The position numbers and the translations under genes were made by a program. This document shows, piece after piece, positions 1 to 8,586 of a stretch of 12,358 nucleotides of DNA; position 1 is the first letter of the stretch; the number at the start of each line of letters is the position of its first letter. Below the pieces are notes generated by a model. That model saw only the letters and a program-made list of their open reading frames with translations, was not told the origin of the DNA and searched no databases. The stretch spans positions 2,731 through 15,088 of the forward strand of contig UZAE01014344.1 of the NCBI GenBank assembly GCA_900617975.1, given 5' to 3'. This DNA comes from Rodentolepis nana (taxonomy: Eukaryota; Platyhelminthes; Cestoda; Cyclophyllidea; Hymenolepididae).

Positions 1-197
1 TTTCAAAGATATAAGAGGCAGACACAAAGGTAGAAAAAAGGTGAGGTGAGTACTGTGGAAGTAGTCAAATATGACATACAGTGGGGTGATGGTAGTTTGA
101 AGTGAGAAGTCAACTTCCAGTTATTATACTTTTTGGCCGTATGAGCATACGTTGTCCAGGGTGCACCACGTGGAGGTAAGTCTATCACGCAGCCCCA
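1..197 (-). repeat. Dispersed repeat, copy A (truncated by window edge)
   Basis: Read on the minus strand, this stretch matches the plus-strand repeat at 4799-5072 over nearly its whole length. Shared blocks in order are a TGCG-GA-GACTT start, CTCCACGTGG, GCACCCTGG, a core CAACGTAT-CTCATACGG, then TTGACTTCT-ACTTCAAACTACCATCACC, a CTCACCTCACCTTTT block and CCTTTGTGTCTG. The core occurs once here and three times in the 4799 copy. An 80-codon open frame (245-3, minus) runs through it, and a similar frame exists in the other copy, but it shows no recognisable domain and is probably a by-product of the repeat. The copy continues beyond the window start. The family is not one I can name; SINE-like or another short retroposon is possible. 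Confidence 0.8.
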
Positions 198-1314
198 AAA
201 TAAAATCATTATAAGAAAAAAAGCGAGGTTCGTACCTGAAATCATTTCTTTCTAATTTGTAGGCTCTGACTAAACTGTTACGTTATTTCACCTATTTCAC
301 AGATTCAACATTTTTTATCTTTAGGTTCATAAAATTTGTTTCACTTAGTTCGTTTCGATAAAATTTTAAAACTCAAATTCTTGTTAACCACTCTTCATTT
401 GTTGGTGACTCAAAATTTGCCATTTATTTGTCTATTCCTTATTTTAAATTTAAAACCAACTCAAAAGAAGAACGCGATTATAATTTAATTTTAATTTGCC
501 CGTGCTAGTTAAAAATTTGCTAAAAGCAAAAGAGTTTGTGCTTCTGCTCCAATATTCACGGTTTATAATTAATAATTTAGTTTTTATTTATTTAAAGCTT
601 TGTTTCTTTAATTTTGCATTTAATTTTCATGTTTGTTTTGCCATTCAAACTGTACATCTTTTCACTCAATGATTGTGATGCAAAGCGAAAACAAAAATAT
701 TTCAGCACATTTAACACTTTTAATGTGCAAGAATAGATATTCATATTTACTTAATTGCATTTAGCATTGTTTTTCATTTATAAAACGATTTTTCTTACAT
801 TATATAACAATAGTTAATTTTAAAATATGCCTTCTGAAATGTGATAAAAGTATGAAGAAAATATGCTTAGATCTTTCTTACATAACATTTTATTAAACAA
901 ACTAATTAGCCAAATAATTTTGCAAAATTTTATAAATTTATTTGCAGAACCTTCAATACAAGGTCTAAATAGTGAATATTTTTTCAAATCCATAACTGCT
1001 TTGGTTCTCCATGACGTTTGATATAAATAAATATTACTATTTAAGAAATTTACTAAGATATGTAGATATCTTTTTAAATTATTGAGCGCCTGAATTAGAC
1101 AAATATTGATCTGTAGCATATTAAAAATTCATGCTTTATATATGTTTTATGGATTATTTAAAGATTTTATTGAAGGTTAATTATCTGAGTATTGCATGTT
1201 TGGGTTTTGAATTTTCCGTGGTCTAATGCCCAAAAATTTAAATAGGGTCTGCCTCCCTCGTCGACTTATATAAGCTAATTTTGAATATTTTCATGGAGAA
1301 AACCAATCCTTTTT
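198..1314. other. AT-rich non-coding stretch, nothing recognised
   Basis: This is strongly AT-rich sequence with many short A and T runs. A 99-codon minus-strand open frame at 1119-820 is rich in I, L, N, F and K, as chance frames in AT-rich DNA are, and shows no motif, so I do not call it. I see no tRNA, no other structured RNA and no convincing exon. From about 1240 the composition starts to shift towards higher GC. Confidence 0.6.
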
Positions 1315-1319
1315 TCGCT
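1315..1319. repeat. Left target-site duplication TCGCT
   Basis: TCGCT directly abuts the left inverted repeat and recurs at 1633-1637 directly after the right one. The two extra bases TA follow both copies, so a 7-bp shared word is also possible depending on where the element is taken to begin. Confidence 0.45.
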
Positions 1320-1632
1320 TAGTCTTGTGGAACACGTAGAGGATTGCTACCTTAGTAAAGCCTGACTGACTCAGAAATCTCTATGGCAGGTTCTCCCATA
1401 TCTAGCTAGACTCTCAGAACCAGCTAAGCTATAGCTAGCCATGAAGGAAACAGACGTACAGCACGGAACACGTTTATTCAGTAAGTATCTTGTGAGCAAA
1501 GTGTACACGCAGGGCGCTTAATCATGATCAGGATGATGGATTAGGTTAAACAAACGGAGGCTACTGATTGGCCACTGTTTGTACGGTCACTGCACATAGA
1601 GTTGTACGGCTACAACGTGTTCCACAACGCTA
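1320..1632. mobile_element. Probable 313-bp non-autonomous DNA transposon (MITE-like)
   Basis: The left end TAGTCTTGTGGAACACGT (1320-1337) and the right end ACGTGTTCCACAACGCTA (1615-1632) are inverted repeats matching at 16 of 18 positions, 13 of them contiguous. The element is bracketed directly by TCGCT on both sides (1315-1319 and 1633-1637), which fits a 5-bp target-site duplication. The interior has no long open frame, so it would need a transposase supplied elsewhere. It repeats GGAACACGT at 1465-1473. An alternative is a solo LTR starting at TG (1326) and ending at CA (1626), but the bases next to those ends do not match as a target duplication. The superfamily is not assigned. Confidence 0.55.
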
Positions 1633-1637
1633 TCGCT

Positions 1638-1772
1638 TAACAAGTAATCTCATGCTCGCACGGACAAACCTGAAGGTGCGCTCGTGAGTGTGGCGAACAC
1701 AACCAACAGTTAATCAAAGGCCTTAGTTCGTTTTATAAAATCCGCCATATTGATTGCGACTAAGCTACCGGC
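1638..1772 (+). other. Leader between transposon and virus-like frame
   Basis: This is a moderately GC-rich 135-nt segment unlike the AT-rich DNA further out. It has no open frame of note. It includes TTTATAAAA at 1732-1740, which could act as a TATA element about 35 bp upstream of the ATG, although that is too close for a normal leader. It may be the 5' untranslated part of the inserted virus-like sequence. I see no poly-A or primer-binding-site signature. Confidence 0.3.
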
Positions 1773-2984
1773 ATGCACACATATACCAAGCCAAACCTCT
1801 CAAATGTACTCGTTTTGCAAGAAACAACCCAGCGAAAATTAATTAACGTTAATTTGGCATCACAAGCCCCACTCACTGAACGCACAGCTGACTTTATTCT
1901 GAGAGCTGATCAAAATCTCGATAAAATCTTGCCAAGGGAGGCGTTTCGATATTACACAACGGCGTTGACTTGGATGCGAATCATCGAGACTAAGCGCAAT
2001 TCTTATCAGTTTTTAACTGAGGAGGAGCATCAATTTCGGCGAGTCTACACCCAAAGGAAATACCAAGTCCCGCAGCCTATCCTCTTGTTCCTGTGTAGCT
2101 TTGGAACGGTGATAGCATTGAATGGGGAGAAATACGACCCATACTTCCCTTCCTTGCCCCATTCCCAAGTAGGAAACTTTGGTGGTTACTACGACCACAA
2201 CGTTTATGACGTTGATAACCACAATCTGTATGAGGAGGTTCCAGCGCTGGGTGTGGTAGCAGAAGCTTGCCGTCAATCGGCTAGCAATGCGCCGGCTGGT
2301 GACTATCAACCAGCAATATCACCTGACTCTTCTCTTCGAGCAAACCTGAATCTGTTAGGTTACGCTCCTCTTGTCTACAGGAGGCAGGAAGCTAAGAATA
2401 TCTTCTTGGCAAATGGAATCGGCGGTGATGTCTTTCCTGAAGACATACCAAACACAGCAATCAACTTCGCATTGATTGATTCAGTTTCCAATGTCCTTTC
2501 CATGTCCTCTGCATTTAGAATGACAGAGGTTGACTTCCCAAGCATGCCTCCCGAAGGCAATCGTTGCATGCTTCTCCCGTCCACTCCTTCCGACTTATGG
2601 AACCCAGTGGGTGTAGCATACACCAATGCAAATTTCATTACCTATTCCCTATTTCGAGACACTCCGACGACTTTTGGAGTAGCATCTGTTATGTTGCTTC
2701 AGTTATTCAAGGAACCTCGCCCACAAGGGAATAACCCTAATAACGCTTGGCTAGGCTTCGACTACACAGACGATAAGCCTGCTCCCCAAGCCATGATTGA
2801 CAATCGGAACCACCGTCGTCGTCAACAAAACGATCCCCACGGCCTCCCTCAACGGTTCAACGAACGCGTGTTCTCGTGCAATTCGGTTAACGCGAGATCA
2901 CAGAGAACCTTATTTCTTGAATCCCTCGAGTTGAGACAACAGTCCCAAAGGTGTCGGGCTCCCTTCTATAATAAGCCGCGCTGA
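1773..2984 (+). CDS. Intact virus-like reading frame, candidate endogenous viral capsid (403 aa)
   Basis: A single uninterrupted frame runs from ATG 1773 to TGA 2982-2984, followed at once by a second in-frame stop TAA. An in-frame TAA at 1761-1763 fixes the start region. It has no introns and is visibly richer in GC than the flanks. The protein has a helical-looking segment around residues 53-75 (REAFRYYTTALTWMRIIETK), a VPQPI motif at 99-103, FGGYY at 136-140, NLYEEVP at 151-157 and an Arg-rich C-terminal region with HRRR at 347-350. There is no signal peptide or transmembrane pattern. The size, single-exon structure, Tyr/Pro/Asn-rich middle and basic tail fit the coat protein of a small RNA virus, and I think partiti-like capsids are the nearest type. 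That family assignment is recollection and inference, not a database match. A retroelement Gag or an orphan gene are alternatives. No polymerase is present in the window. If endogenous, the undamaged frame means either recent insertion or purifying selection. Confidence 0.6.
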   Translation: MHTYTKPNLSNVLVLQETTQRKLINVNLASQAPLTERTADFILRADQNLDKILPREAFRYYTTALTWMRIIETKRNSYQFLTEEEHQFRRVYTQRKYQVPQPILLFLCSFGTVIALNGEKYDPYFPSLPHSQVGNFGGYYDHNVYDVDNHNLYEEVPALGVVAEACRQSASNAPAGDYQPAISPDSSLRANLNLLGYAPLVYRRQEAKNIFLANGIGGDVFPEDIPNTAINFALIDSVSNVLSMSSAFRMTEVDFPSMPPEGNRCMLLPSTPSDLWNPVGVAYTNANFITYSLFRDTPTTFGVASVMLLQLFKEPRPQGNNPNNAWLGFDYTDDKPAPQAMIDNRNHRRRQQNDPHGLPQRFNERVFSCNSVNARSQRTLFLESLELRQQSQRCRAPFYNKPR

Positions 2985-3128
2985 TAATGTGTACTTCGGC
3001 CACCTATTTGTTGAATCATATTTAGGAGTATCTGGATCTTGCAATCAAAGTCTGTAATGTTAATTATTTTCTTGAACTATATGTTTTTAATTTACCGTAT
3101 GCATAAAAATTGTAATTCAAAACCAGAA

Positions 3129-3134
3129 AATAAA
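3129..3134 (+). terminator. Polyadenylation signal AATAAA downstream of virus-like frame
   Basis: A canonical AATAAA lies about 145 nt past the stop of the 403-codon frame, in sequence that has already returned to AT-rich. It could serve a transcript of that frame, but such hexamers are frequent by chance in this composition. Confidence 0.3.
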
Positions 3135-4326
3135 TCATTATGTGCATTGTAATTAACTATGATTGTTGGTCATTGCAGTACGGCACTTTTGGTACACTGA
3201 AATTATTCAGTTCTGCATTCCTTATAACTGGCCAACTTTCGGTTCGGATGCTGTCAAAGAATGACTTCCCGGCCACAGTATCCATATCCATTGTAAAACC
3301 GTCAGTCTTTGCTATTTATTTCAATAATTTCGTTATACTCCAATTTTGAGTTACATTTGATCAATTATTCGGTAGAGTGGTTGATTTGATTGGCTAGAAG
3401 AGGTTAGCAAATCAATTTAGCCCAACCTCTTAGTCACTAATTAACCTTAAAACATCGCAGTCATAAGGACTTAAACAACCACTGTATTGGTACTCTTGAT
3501 AGCTGCTGAGTGAAATGGGAAAAAGTTATAACTTTTAATCCTCTTGATGTCTGGATTTTGTTTTTATCGTCTTCTCAAGATGTTGCTAAGGCGCACTTTA
3601 TTGGACAAATTCTTGCCTTAACGGGGATTAAGTGCTTTGCTTAAAAAAATTTGAATTGTCTCGCTTTCACTGGAAATGTTAGTAAGGGAGTAAAAAATTA
3701 GCCTAATATTTATTTGCTACTTCCGTGGCCTATAAAAGCGTAAAAATATTTGAACAACGTAACAATGGAACCTTATTATACTATCGTGATAATTTTCTCC
3801 TGAATTCAGTTCGATAAATTTTAAAGTACACAATTGTCTAACTTTTACTTATCCAATTAATGAAATTAGTCCTTAAATTCTATTAGCAAGAGACAGATTA
3901 TATTTCTTTATTCCGATGTGCCACTAAGGGTTGTCGTCATTTTACTTCAGCAATATTTTGACTTAAATAATTACAATTAATAATTTATTTCACCATAGAG
4001 AAAATTGTTTTTTTGTTCTTGCGGATGAATGGTAACCAAGCAACGCTTCAAGAAAATGCTCCAATCATTTTAATGCTATCTCCTCGTTTCACAACTAGGA
4101 AGTGAAGCTGATAGTGAAATGGCTTGAATTACTTTTGCCATCTGTTCTATTTCCAACCGAAATTAATCACCCTGTTTGAGTAAACTGTGTCTGAATGCGA
4201 TATTATTAGAGTACGATTGTTTATAATGTAATTTCCGAAAAATTAAAATAGGTGGGACATTTTGAAAGCTGTTTCAATATTCAGTAATGTTGCATACCAG
4301 CAAAATCGAAGAATTGTCATTTTGTT

Positions 4327-4358
4327 ATAAAGTATGAATTGATTCATTCATACTTTAT
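4327..4358. other. Perfect 13-bp stem hairpin
   Basis: ATAAAGTATGAAT (4327-4339) and ATTCATACTTTAT (4346-4358) are exact reverse complements separated by the loop TGATTC. No transposon or gene lies around it. It is AT-rich and shorter than a typical microRNA precursor stem. Confidence 0.6.
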
Positions 4359-4798
4359 TCCATCGAACGCAACTCTGGCAATTCTAGTTACTACCAGCAA
4401 GCCGGCATGTAACTGTTAAAATATATAAATACTCTAAGGATGACAGTATGACAGTTTTGGTTAAATAAAGCAGCTAATCTAGGACATGCATCCAAAATTC
4501 AACCAAGTGTTAAAGTCACATTCTCTTTGCAAATAAACGAGAAATCACAAGAAGTCATTGTTTAGACTGTAGAGTATTTGAATCTGCAACGTTATAGCAT
4601 AAGTGATTAATACAGTCCGATGTCTACAGAACTTTGGTGAAGTGAATCTCTTCCGGTTTCAACACATCTCTTCTCCAATCTGCACAGCTTCAGTTCATCT
4701 TCTATTGGCCATATCCGGTTTCAATCACATTTAAATGCTCTGTCACCAGAAAAAGAAACTTTAGCTATAAAGGATTAATGAAATTATATTTTGATGGA

Positions 4799-5160
4799 TG
4801 GGGTGTGCGAGAGACTTTCCTCCACGTGGAGCACCCTGGGCAACGTATACTCATACGGCAAAAAGTCTACCCTGGGTAACGTATACTCATACGGCAAAAT
4901 CTATTTGTGCGCCCTGGGCAACGTATACTCATACGGCAAAAAGTCTATTACTCGGCAGTTGACTTCTGACTTCAAACTACCATCACCTAACTATATGTCA
5001 TATTCGAACATTTCCACATTATTCACCTCACCTTTTCTCTGCCTTTGTGTCTGTCTGTTACATCTGTGAATCACTCTTCTTTCCCCTGTCGAATTTTTCT
5101 CACTTTAATGTTCCTCCCTTCTGTGAAGCCCGAAGTCAACTAAAGGACTAAATAAAAAAA
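4799..5160 (+). repeat. Dispersed repeat, copy B, with internal triplication and possible 3' tail
   Basis: This copy starts TGGGGTGTGCGA like copy C and aligns with copy A down to about 5072 (CATCTGTGAA). Beyond that, sequence to about 5160 ends in ACTAAATAAAAAAA, which contains AATAAA and an A-run and could be the 3' end of a retroposed unit; copy A is cut off before this point, so the extension cannot be confirmed here. The block CCACGTGGAGCACCCTGGG opens the core. A 92-codon frame at 4791-5069 runs through the repeat and parallels the frame in copy A, but nothing indicates a real protein. Confidence 0.75.
4834..4948 (+). repeat. Three tandem units of about 36-42 bp inside copy B
   Basis: Units begin with CCCTGGG at 4834, 4870 and 4912 and each continues into AACGTATACTCATACGGC followed by AAAA. 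Unit 1 is 36 bp, unit 2 is 42 bp with an altered end, and unit 3 leads into the rest of the repeat. Each core holds the small inverted repeat CGTAT-ACTC-ATACG. Copy A has only one unit, so this is a local expansion. Confidence 0.85.
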
Positions 5161-5937
5161 TTAACTGTGGATTGGCTGCACTCACAACCCCAAGTGCTTC
5201 TCAACGCGATCAGCGCGCTCGCGCGTTCCAGAATGTTCTTGCTTAGTTGCAACTCCTTGGATCAGCTATGCCAGTCCTACGGTCTTCACCACTGTAATAT
5301 TAACGTTTAACTTACGGATAAATTAATATCCTTAATGGCGAAATCGGTTCCATTTTATGAGTAGTCGCGTTTCAGCAATGTGTAGAAAGAAAGACAGGAT
5401 TTAATCGGGCCACTGCTTAACACGCTAGTGTCCAAGCATTATACCTGAATCTATGTCACAAACAGACATGAGTATGAATTTTCAAAGATATGAAATGATT
5501 CATTTTTAATAATCACCGGTGTTTTAAATTGGAATTGAATGTAATAGTTCAATAAATTTTGACATATTTAACTCATTGATCAGACTCACAATAAATAGCC
5601 ATCTTTACTGGCTCAAATTAAGAAATCCTAATGGTAGGCACTACTGGAATGACGAAATAAGTTGAATTTTTTTGTCTCCATCCACCACAGTGTCTGGCGG
5701 TCCTAAAAGAATGATTTGTAAACAATTGGCCTTACCTCCGAATTCATGCCTTACTCCCATCTGGTCACAAATACGATCATTCACTGCATCACGACACAAA
5801 GTTCTACTAGATTCTCATGCTGTTAGTGTAAATTTTCACTATGCCGAGGCGACAAATTTCCTTTAAATTCATTATTTGCTTATAATCTATTCAACCAATA
5901 TAGTATTGTTTTTGCTTTCTATTGCCGTTCACCAACT
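5161..5937. other. Non-coding stretch with a GC-rich patch
   Basis: Roughly 5165-5300 is clearly richer in GC than its flanks and includes AACGCG (5203-5208) paired with CGCGTT (5222-5227) around an inner AGCGCGCT, a nested inverted repeat. It is probably a degraded repeat, family unknown. A 64-codon plus frame at 5672-5866 follows a pyrimidine tract and CAG at about 5689, resembling a 3' splice site, but lacks homology and a good donor, so I do not call an exon. Confidence 0.4.
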
Positions 5938-6150
5938 GTACGGTTATAAAATCGACGCTTAACACCCGACTTTAAGCATGAATGTCGGGGTATGACTGCC
6001 TGATCAGTCTCTGTGAGAATTGTAATCAATAAATCCAGGTGTATGTGTACCCCGCTCGATACATCCAACCTGATAGTGCTATTTTTCTGCCTACTTCACC
6101 TTGACTGTGTGCTATTCAGTTCACCGAACTTTTGTAACATTGATTTCGGT
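5938..6150 (+). other. Structured block resembling an LTR or retroposon regulatory region
   Basis: TATAAAA at 5945-5951 is followed by a hairpin with stem CCCGAC (5965-5970) / GTCGGG (5984-5989) and an AATAAA at 6028-6033. This TATA, stem, poly-A-signal order over under 100 bp is what the promoter and R region of an LTR would look like. I could not define terminal repeats, a target duplication or a second copy, so it stays a suggestion. Confidence 0.2.
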
Positions 6151-7119
6151 ACTGTATGAATTCCGAAATTACAAATTCTAGTTCAGTTCAACCCCAGTTG
6201 CACTCCAAAATATGATAAGAATTTAATTTTTAACAAAAACAGCTCACTTGATATTACTCTAAATTGTAAAAACAAAAAATTCTTGTGTCCTTTGTTTGAA
6301 TGTTTAACAATGATTGAAGGTTTACAGGGGTGCAAACTCTCACTCCACATTGGAACACCAGATTAAGGTGTTAAAAGAACTTAGACCTTCCAATTTCCCT
6401 TTTTTGCCCTTACAAATCTCTGAATGTCGTGGGGAGCTCCACCTTCTTCCAAATATTGGCCGAACTGTGGTCATGATGGACCTATGCATCTTCAACATAA
6501 TTCCAAATTAAATGTCAAAATCAAGCAAATTTGCATATTCCATGATTAATGCTTAATCAAGTGGATATGTTCTTTAATTACAACTGTTTTGGATCTACTT
6601 TCTATGCTACTGGCATTTCATTATTTTAATATCCCAGTGCGTCCACCACTTACGATCATCACTTTGCGCTTTAATTATCTCCTAAAATCAAAGTATAAAC
6701 CAAAGTTGGGCTTTTCAATTAAGCCTCATTAGGCATTCTTATTAAATGTGTGGGAAAAAATTTTGAGAAGGCTCAATAAAAAGGGAAAGTGAAGATGGAT
6801 CATATTTTTTTGAACTAGCTGGTGTTGGGAAGAAAAGTTTCGGAAAGAATTTAGTCTTTTTTCGGTTTTTATTTGTTTAAATACTTCAACATGTAACATA
6901 TAACACTTGGAAACACGAAGATTTCCACATGTTAAATACCATCATTTTCACAATTTTTCAATAATGCACAGTTTGATCAATGGTAAATAATAAGGCTCAA
7001 AATGTGTTCATTTATAATTAGTGGAATTAAGAGAAAGATTAGATTCTAAGGGGTTTTACTTTGACCCGCGTTCTGATTTCAATCAAATTACAAAGAAAAT
7101 CTTTTGTTTTTGATTAATG
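6151..7119. other. AT-rich non-coding stretch, nothing recognised
   Basis: A 65-codon plus frame at 6314-6511 follows a TTTACAG that could be a splice acceptor, but it has no motif, no matching donor and no neighbour to splice to. The remainder is AT-rich with no structured RNA or repeat that I can identify. Confidence 0.4.
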
Positions 7120-7300
7120 TTTAAAGTTTTCTGTGCTACACTCCATCTCGCAAGAAAAATTACGAGGCTGCAGAAATCGGCTGTTTTACGAAATGCAGGA
7201 ATCTTTGCTCGCCAGGTTCTGGGCTCAGATGGGCTGAATATATTGAAATTGACCCACCATTCAACCTCTCGTCTAGCTCCGCACGTTAGGTGACATAAAA
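7120..7300. other. GC-richer island with open frames on both strands
   Basis: This patch is less AT-rich than its flanks. The minus strand is open for 110 codons (7415-7083), and the plus strand is open for about 50 codons ending at a TAG near 7290. Neither translation is one I recognise. It may be a fragment of a transposon or an old coding insert. Confidence 0.25.
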
Positions 7301-7662
7301 TAGTAAATCTAATCCCCGAGATCAATTTTTTAATTTGAAATTCGAGGCCAACGAAAAAGTAAATGGATAAGGAAATTGGAGGGAATCGCTCTGTCAACAT
7401 CAGCTTTTGTTCCACCAGTGGCTATGCTTATATTTTAAGCAATTATTCAAGAAATTCTTCAATCCTTTTCCAATTGATTTAAGCAGGTTGACTTTAACAA
7501 TATTTAGCAACCAGTAATGTCAGTTATAGAATGCAATTGACTTGATGCTATCTCATCAACGACGTTCTGTTCCAATAAAGTATACTCAGAACCGCCATAT
7601 TACTTCAAACCAAAACTCCGCTAACAACTTTAGCATGCCGCTCTAAACAAAAGATTCAACTT

Positions 7663-7693
7663 CCACCACCACCACCACTACCACCACCCCCCC
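7663..7693 (+). repeat. CCA-rich microsatellite running into a C tract
   Basis: Imperfect (CCA)n with one CTA interruption, followed by a run of C. It lies in intergenic DNA downstream of the hyccin 3' end. Confidence 0.9.
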
Positions 7694-8040
7694 TCTCTCC
7701 CTTCAACCCTTCAGCAGCAGTTATACCTTATCAAGGATCGATTTCATTACAATGTGTCTCTATTCCCTTTTACACTAAGCACCCTTGACCACAATGCGAC
7801 TATTTTCATCTCTGTTTACACACTCTCTCTATACTCAAATTGGTAAAAATTGATGCATTAACTTCATTGTGTAATGGTTAAAATACAAGGTGACCATCTG
7901 TTCAAATTGTTACAATAGGAGTAGTTGCAACTTTCAGAACCTTTTGTTTCTTCTATGAGAGTTAAAGTATTCATGATAGAATGCCCTCCACCCGAGAAGG
8001 GTGAAATAATCTGAAAGGCAGCACTAACTGATTGCCTTGC

Positions 8041-8064
8041 GGGGGGGGGGGAAGGGAGGGGGTG
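8041..8064 (+). repeat. G-rich tract
   Basis: A run of eleven G is followed by AA, GGG, A, GGGGG and TGG. It has enough separate G runs to form a quadruplex on this strand. Run length is likely to be polymorphic or imperfectly assembled. Confidence 0.9.
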
Positions 8065-8239
8065 GCATTTCTCAATTTGCCCGAAAGAATCGACAACAAA
8101 GATGGACTGCGTAATTTAGTCAACTCCTAGTACAGTTAGCTTAGTTGCTTGAGAATCGTGTATTACAAAATAAATCACACTATCAAAGCGATGACTAATT
8201 CATCAACTAAAGTCCAGTTCCATTAACCCTAATCCGAAT

Positions 8240-8269
8240 CCCCTCCTCCCTCCCCCCCCCCCCCCCCCC
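8240..8269 (+). repeat. C-rich tract with an 18-C run
   Basis: CCCCTCCTCCCT leads into eighteen consecutive C at 8252-8269, about 200 bp from the G-rich tract at 8041. The G-rich strand here is the minus strand. Confidence 0.9.
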
Positions 8270-8484
8270 ACTCCCTTATCAGTTTCAAGCCATCAAAGTA
8301 GATGAATCAGTACTACACTTAACGTAAGTGTCATGCATCGATTTTGCCCGCTAGGACGTGAACGCACATTCAGACAGTTTAAGTACAGTCGTATTCATTA
8401 ACTTCGCTTATCTGCTTAAAGTGCAGTGCTATTCCCCATGCATAGCATCATAAAGGGGAGAGAGAAGATACAGATCAGGGAGGC

Positions 8485-8490
8485 TTTATT
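8485..8490 (-). terminator. Polyadenylation signal for hyccin
   Basis: TTTATT on the plus strand reads AATAAA on the minus strand, about 185 nt past the hyccin stop codon. It is the first such hexamer I see downstream of the stop. The implied 3' UTR contains the CT-rich microsatellite at 8587-8608. Confidence 0.5.
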
Positions 8491-8586
8491 TTTGTTACAA
8501 AATACTCTATCAAATCAAATCACAAGAGATAAACAGAAGCAAAAGTGCTCGAGAACTTCGTTATTACTACTGAAAGACATGATCAA

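Larger units (their letters stand above)
2985..4798. other. Non-coding stretch with minor structures
   Basis: This is mostly AT-rich sequence. Three things stand out: a 52-codon minus-strand frame at 3315-3157 with a protein-like sequence vaguely resembling a retroelement protease; a 69-codon plus-strand frame at 3140-3349 over the same bases, which I regard as its shadow or as chance; and a perfect hairpin at 4327-4358. I found no convincing exon chain, tRNA or full transposon. Confidence 0.5.

Noticed and set aside
820..1119. 99-codon minus-strand open frame
   Set aside because: Composition is that of random AT-rich DNA, with no motif and no regulatory context.
1326..1626. Solo LTR with TG...CA ends
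   Set aside because: Bases next to these ends do not form a target duplication, while the slightly wider TAG...CTA boundaries are flanked exactly by TCGCT.
2013..2638. Two minus-strand frames (2309-2013 and 2638-2375) inside the virus-like gene
   Set aside because: They are antisense shadows of the long plus-strand frame, which has far better protein character.
4791..5069. 92-codon plus frame over repeat copy B
   Set aside because: It is the translation of a non-coding repeat, and its length depends on the tandem core triplication.
5672..5866. Plus-strand exon after a pyrimidine tract and CAG
   Set aside because: The acceptor looks good, but there is no donor, no recognisable product and no partner exon.
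6314..6511. Plus-strand exon after TTTACAG
   Set aside because: Same reason: no homology, no donor and no flanking exons.
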